A stretch of DNA of 64,000 bases from Verrucomicrobiaceae bacterium (GTDB lineage Bacteria > Verrucomicrobiota > Verrucomicrobiia > Verrucomicrobiales > Verrucomicrobiaceae). The notes under the pieces are model-generated. The model was not told where the DNA came from, ran no database searches, and was given only the letters and a program-made list of their open reading frames with translations. The DNA lies in NCBI GenBank assembly GCA_027484445.1, contig JAIXSY010000020.1, positions 38,558-102,557 on the forward strand. The letters are read 5' to 3'. How positions within the stretch are numbered: the stretch's first letter is position 1; each line of letters begins with the position of its first letter. Made by a program: the position numbers and the translations under genes. Below are positions 61,348 to 64,000 of the stretch, one piece after another.

Positions 61348-62996
61348 ATCCACCAGGAAATCACCCACGCACTGGCGACAGAGGTCACCGCCTGCCTGCC
61401 TGCGAGGCGCACCGCAGGTCTCCAACCTAATTCGCGGCGCACCGTCCACAGCGTGACCAGGCAGGCGGTGAAAGTAGAAGCCAACCAGACCAGCACCAAA
61501 AGCTGTCCGGCTGACAAAGCCGAGAGCAGCGCGCCCTCGCCGCTGTTCAGGGTGAGCAGCCCATCTTTCCGCAGGATGGAAAAGAGGATCCCTGGAGCTG
61601 CCTCACCAGGCAGACGAAAGAAACCCAGCACCGGGGCCACGCCCGCTGTGAACCAGGCGATGACCCCAACATGCTCCAGCAAAGCCGCAGCAAGGCAGAT
61701 CAAGAGAAAGATCGGCATGGCCTGCTTCAGGAACTGCCCGAGAGCAGCCTTCCCTCGCCAGACCACGGCACGCACAGAGGGTTTTTGCAAAAATGACCGT
61801 TCATGCAGGGGCTGTGCGCCCTCAACCGCCAGAGCGCCGTGCCATAGGCGCGTGTGCAGAGCCCCTACCGCAAACAGAGCAACGAGGTAGGGAAAGAACA
61901 GCGTGGGATGCCCCGCTGCGCCAAAGAGGCTGAGCGACGCTCCGATCTGATAACTGCAGGCACTGCCAAAACCGATCATCGAGACGCAGGCGGCACGTGT
62001 ACACTTCGAGCAGGAGCGCGTCTGAAAAACCGCCACCACATTGCAGCCGAAACCGGTCAGCACAGGGATCAAATCCCGCCCACTAAGACCGATGTGGCGC
62101 AGCCAAGGATCAAGAGCCGCCGTGATGCGATCTTTCAAACCCGTCTCCTCCGCCAAAGCAACGCTGAGGCTGATCAGCACAACCACAGGGAAAGCCCACA
62201 GGAAGGAATACCAGCCCAAGGTGATGGCCCCATAGCCACCGGTCAGCAGCACCTGGGCGAGCTGCGGCCAGGACGCCGCCGCTGCTTTGAGAGGAATGAT
62301 GGCTAGCTCATCCACCAGCGGCTGTGCCCAACTGGCGAAGAGATAGGCCACATACACGGGCAGGGCAAACATCAGCCCCATGCTCAGCAGCGCGAGCCAA
62401 GGACCGACGATTTTGCTTTCAAAAAGCGTCGTTTGCGGCTGCACGGCCGTGTGTGGCAGTCCTCCAGACGGCGCAGCCAGCCCGGAGGGCTGGATCACCT
62501 TCATCTGTGCGGCACTTTGGATCGCAGCCAGCACTCGACCACGACCTTCCGCATCCAGCTCACGAGCATTCACGACGACAACGGGAATGCCCAATCGCTC
62601 ACGATAGACCTGAGCCAGCGTCTGGATTTGCTCAGGAGCCTTGTCTTGGAAGGTGATGGCAAGCGCGGTGCGCTTTTGCTGCAAATCCAGCTCCCGCAGC
62701 AGCGTCTCAAGCTCGCTGACCGCATGGGTGCCACGGGCGACGAGCAGGACAGCATCGGCCTCCTGCGTGGCCGCCAAAGCCGTCTGCGTGGTCTGCGCAT
62801 CGCCTGCGAGACGAATACCGGGCGTGTCCACCACCTCGCAGCCACAGTCTGGCACTCGACACTTCCGGCAGACGACGGTGGAACCGCGAAAATTCGCCTC
62901 ATCACCCGCCACCTGACCCGTCAGGCTGCGGAAGAGCGCAGACTTCCCGACCGACTCGAGTCCGGCGAGCACGATGGATGGAGGCGGTGTTGCCAT
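61344..62996 (-). CDS. FeoB-like ferrous iron transporter with altered G domain
   Basis: A 550-residue protein (E. coli FeoB is 773). The G domain has a G1-like GLESVGKS (12-19), a short switch region GST and G3 DTPG (57-60). Between them is C-x2-C-x4-C-x-C (Cys43, 46, 51, 53). The G4 motif NxxD reads TFQD (115-118), lacking the asparagine. The membrane part keeps two Gate-like regions, with GFGCNVVAVFQTRSCSKCTRAACVSMIGFGSACSYQ carrying a conserved GFGCNV and extra cysteines (318, 329, 332, 337, 347). It probably transports Fe2+ or a related divalent ion. No FeoA or FeoC gene is adjacent, and two palindromes precede it. Confidence 0.8.
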   Translation of the reverse strand: MATPPPSIVLAGLESVGKSALFRSLTGQVAGDEANFRGSTVVCRKCRVPDCGCEVVDTPGIRLAGDAQTTQTALAATQEADAVLLVARGTHAVSELETLLRELDLQQKRTALAITFQDKAPEQIQTLAQVYRERLGIPVVVVNARELDAEGRGRVLAAIQSAAQMKVIQPSGLAAPSGGLPHTAVQPQTTLFESKIVGPWLALLSMGLMFALPVYVAYLFASWAQPLVDELAIIPLKAAAASWPQLAQVLLTGGYGAITLGWYSFLWAFPVVVLISLSVALAEETGLKDRITAALDPWLRHIGLSGRDLIPVLTGFGCNVVAVFQTRSCSKCTRAACVSMIGFGSACSYQIGASLSLFGAAGHPTLFFPYLVALFAVGALHTRLWHGALAVEGAQPLHERSFLQKPSVRAVVWRGKAALGQFLKQAMPIFLLICLAAALLEHVGVIAWFTAGVAPVLGFFRLPGEAAPGILFSILRKDGLLTLNSGEGALLSALSAGQLLVLVWLASTFTACLVTLWTVRRELGWRPAVRLAGRQAVTSVASAWVISWWI

Positions 62997-63004
62997 GAAT
63001 TTAA

Positions 63005-63057
63005 TGCAATACTATTGCAATAAAATCACCAGCGCATCAATGCAAAGTTTTTGCATT
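63005..63057. promoter_or_regulatory. Tandem palindromic operator upstream of the FeoB-like gene
   Basis: TGCAATACTATTGCA (63005-63019) is a perfect 15-bp palindrome. TGCAAAGTTTTTGCA (63041-63055) has the same TGCAA...TTGCA ends with one mismatched pair at its centre, and its palindrome extends by AA/TT flanks to 63039-63057. Centres are 36 bp apart. The first lies 9-23 bases before the FeoB-like ATG. The arrangement suits a metal-responsive repressor of the Fur or DtxR type, which cannot be named from the sequence alone. Confidence 0.62.
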
Positions 63058-63224
63058 AAATTCAGACTCCACCTCGTCCCGTTGTTATCCTGGAGGCCGA
63101 AGTTTTCTGTAACGGGACATTCTTGCCCCAACTGAATTTCAGTTTCCGGGATTATGACACTCCAGACTGAGTGGGATGATCCGCTCGTGCGAGTCGCTAC
63201 TGGTCTTTCGACACATGGAATACG

Positions 63225-63255
63225 GTTGCCCAGGGCTCTGCAAACCCTGGGCAAC
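63225..63255. repeat. Palindrome related to the 254-bp element
   Basis: GTTGCCCAGGG pairs perfectly with CCCTGGGCAAC across a 9-base loop. The CCCAGGG...CCCTGGG core matches the hairpins inside the element at 40549-40802. It lies about 37 bases past the end of the leftward partial gene and could fold as a 3' hairpin for it. Bases 62997-63292 otherwise hold only this and the operator pair; I see no gene there. Confidence 0.6.
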
Positions 63256-63292
63256 AGCTGGTCGTGTTCTTGCTTCGGCGTTCTGCTTCACC

Positions 63293-64000
63293 TCACGGCC
63301 TTGGCGGCGGTCTCACCCCCAGCGTGGCACGCCCGCTCTCAGGGTCAGTGTCGTTCGCTCGGTTGCTCAGAAAGAACCCGTAGCCACCGGCACTCCTGCC
63401 TTTCTGTAGCACGATCCCTCGGAACGCCGGCCTCGCTACCGCCGCTTGCGTCCAGTTCGGAGTGAACACGCCACTCATCAGACCCGTGCCCGGCACTAGC
63501 GCGAGGCTGAACGTGCTGTTCGTCGCGGGGATTCCGGTAACGTTGTTCCCCACGATGTTCAACGCGCTCACCACCACGGGCTCACTCAGTTTACCGTCGC
63601 TAAACTCCAGCTCCACATTACCTGACTCCACGTTCGCGTCCGGCAGGTTCAGCGCTTGCTGCACCGTGCGTGCCGCATCGTAGCGCGCGCCCACGGCATC
63701 CACCCGGATGCCGTTCGGCCACCCAGCGGTGTAAACCTGCGTGGCTAGCGGCGCTGGCCGCGTGCCAAGCACCTCCGTCACGCTCGGGCGGATCCACAGC
63801 AGGTCCGTGCCCGTCACATCGCTGTCTTCTTGGCTTGCGTCAAAGTTCAGCAGGCCACTGAAGCTGCCCAGCGTGCTGCTCGCCCCAGGGGTCGTCAGGG
63901 CGGCGAAGAACGGCGCTTCCTCCCCTGTCACCAGCGCGGTCGAGGCGCTGAAGGCGGTGCCATCCGCCAGCGTGCCAGCGAAGATCAGCGTGCCGGTGGC
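63293..64000 (-). CDS. C-terminal part of a large secreted protein, cut by the window end
   Basis: The frame is open from the window edge at 64000 to a stop at 63293 (235 residues). The first visible residues read ATGTLIFAGTLADGTAFSASTAL, a beta-strand segment with the A-D-G-T type repeat typical of verrucomicrobial surface proteins. The rest is Gly/Ala/Thr/Val-rich beta sequence (VVVSALNIVGNNVTGIPATNSTFSLALVPGTGLMSGVF) ending SGRATLGVRPPPRP. No enzyme motif is present. It is most likely an extracellular or outer-membrane protein whose N-terminus lies beyond the window. Confidence 0.65.
   Translation of the reverse strand, partial: ATGTLIFAGTLADGTAFSASTALVTGEEAPFFAALTTPGASSTLGSFSGLLNFDASQEDSDVTGTDLLWIRPSVTEVLGTRPAPLATQVYTAGWPNGIRVDAVGARYDAARTVQQALNLPDANVESGNVELEFSDGKLSEPVVVSALNIVGNNVTGIPATNSTFSLALVPGTGLMSGVFTPNWTQAAVARPAFRGIVLQKGRSAGGYGFFLSNRANDTDPESGRATLGVRPPPRP

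Overview
The window looks like chromosomal DNA of a verrucomicrobium of the Prosthecobacter/Verrucomicrobium type. The reasons are the paired planctomycete/verrucomicrobial families DUF1501 and DUF1549/DUF1553, a hydrolase carrying the C-terminal domain common on secreted verrucomicrobial proteins, SHD1-like small beta modules, an outer membrane (BamA, Skp, LpxD), and an alternative complex III (ACIII) type respiratory operon. No rRNA, tRNA, CRISPR, prophage or insertion sequence was recognised. The taxonomic reading is an inference from gene content.

Layout. 0.35-8.7 kb: ArsR-like regulator, secreted esterase, LysR regulator, DUF2490 outer-membrane protein, a long cystathionine gamma-synthase-like enzyme, a secreted HExxH protein, DeoC and a secreted unknown. 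8.9-13.1 kb: outer-membrane biogenesis operon bamA-skp-lpxD with an intrinsic terminator after skp, converging on rodA. 14.3-16.3 kb: an orphan oligopeptide-type ABC ATPase and a glycosyltransferase-like unknown. 16.3-27.8 kb, all leftward and visibly AT-richer: a respiratory operon reading actE-actF-small protein-ccoN-like-ccoO-like-cytochrome c-coxA-coxC-coxD-two small membrane proteins-coxB-ctaA. 28-34.3 kb: spermidine-synthase-like membrane protein, gluQ, an OmpA-domain protein, pgsA, murA. 34.5-40.1 kb: DUF1501 and DUF1549/DUF1553 genes separated by secreted unknowns and a VapBC pair. 40.1-41.1 kb: a membrane ORF running into a 254-bp nested palindrome. 41.2-50.5 kb: hemL, secA, desaturase, glpD, EVE protein, dnaN. 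50.6-59.0 kb: lipoprotein, a GldA/F/G-like ABC exporter, two coiled-coil proteins and an RND pump. 59.1-63.0 kb: sufE and a three-gene iron-type operon (FeoB-like, flavin oxidoreductase, unknown) behind two palindromic operators. 63.3-64.0 kb: the C-terminal end of a large secreted protein.

The most unusual part is the respiratory operon. Its 5' end holds only the last two ACIII genes (actE, actF); actA-D are not in the window. Between ACIII and the aa3-type oxidase sits a cbb3-like trio whose CcoN-like subunit has lost two of three CuB histidines, the cross-linked tyrosine and both helix-X heme histidines, while its two cytochrome c partners keep their heme motifs. The oxidase itself has a subunit III with a roughly 270-residue insertion and a subunit I with leucine where the K-channel lysine is expected. 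A perfect CRP-type palindrome lies just upstream of actE. I read this as a remodelled electron-transfer supercomplex in which the CcoN-like protein is a scaffold or altered heme protein, not an oxygen reductase. A second point of interest is the FeoB-like protein with a four-cysteine motif inside its G domain, its coupled oxidoreductase with a cysteine-rich tail, and the paired palindromes in front of them.
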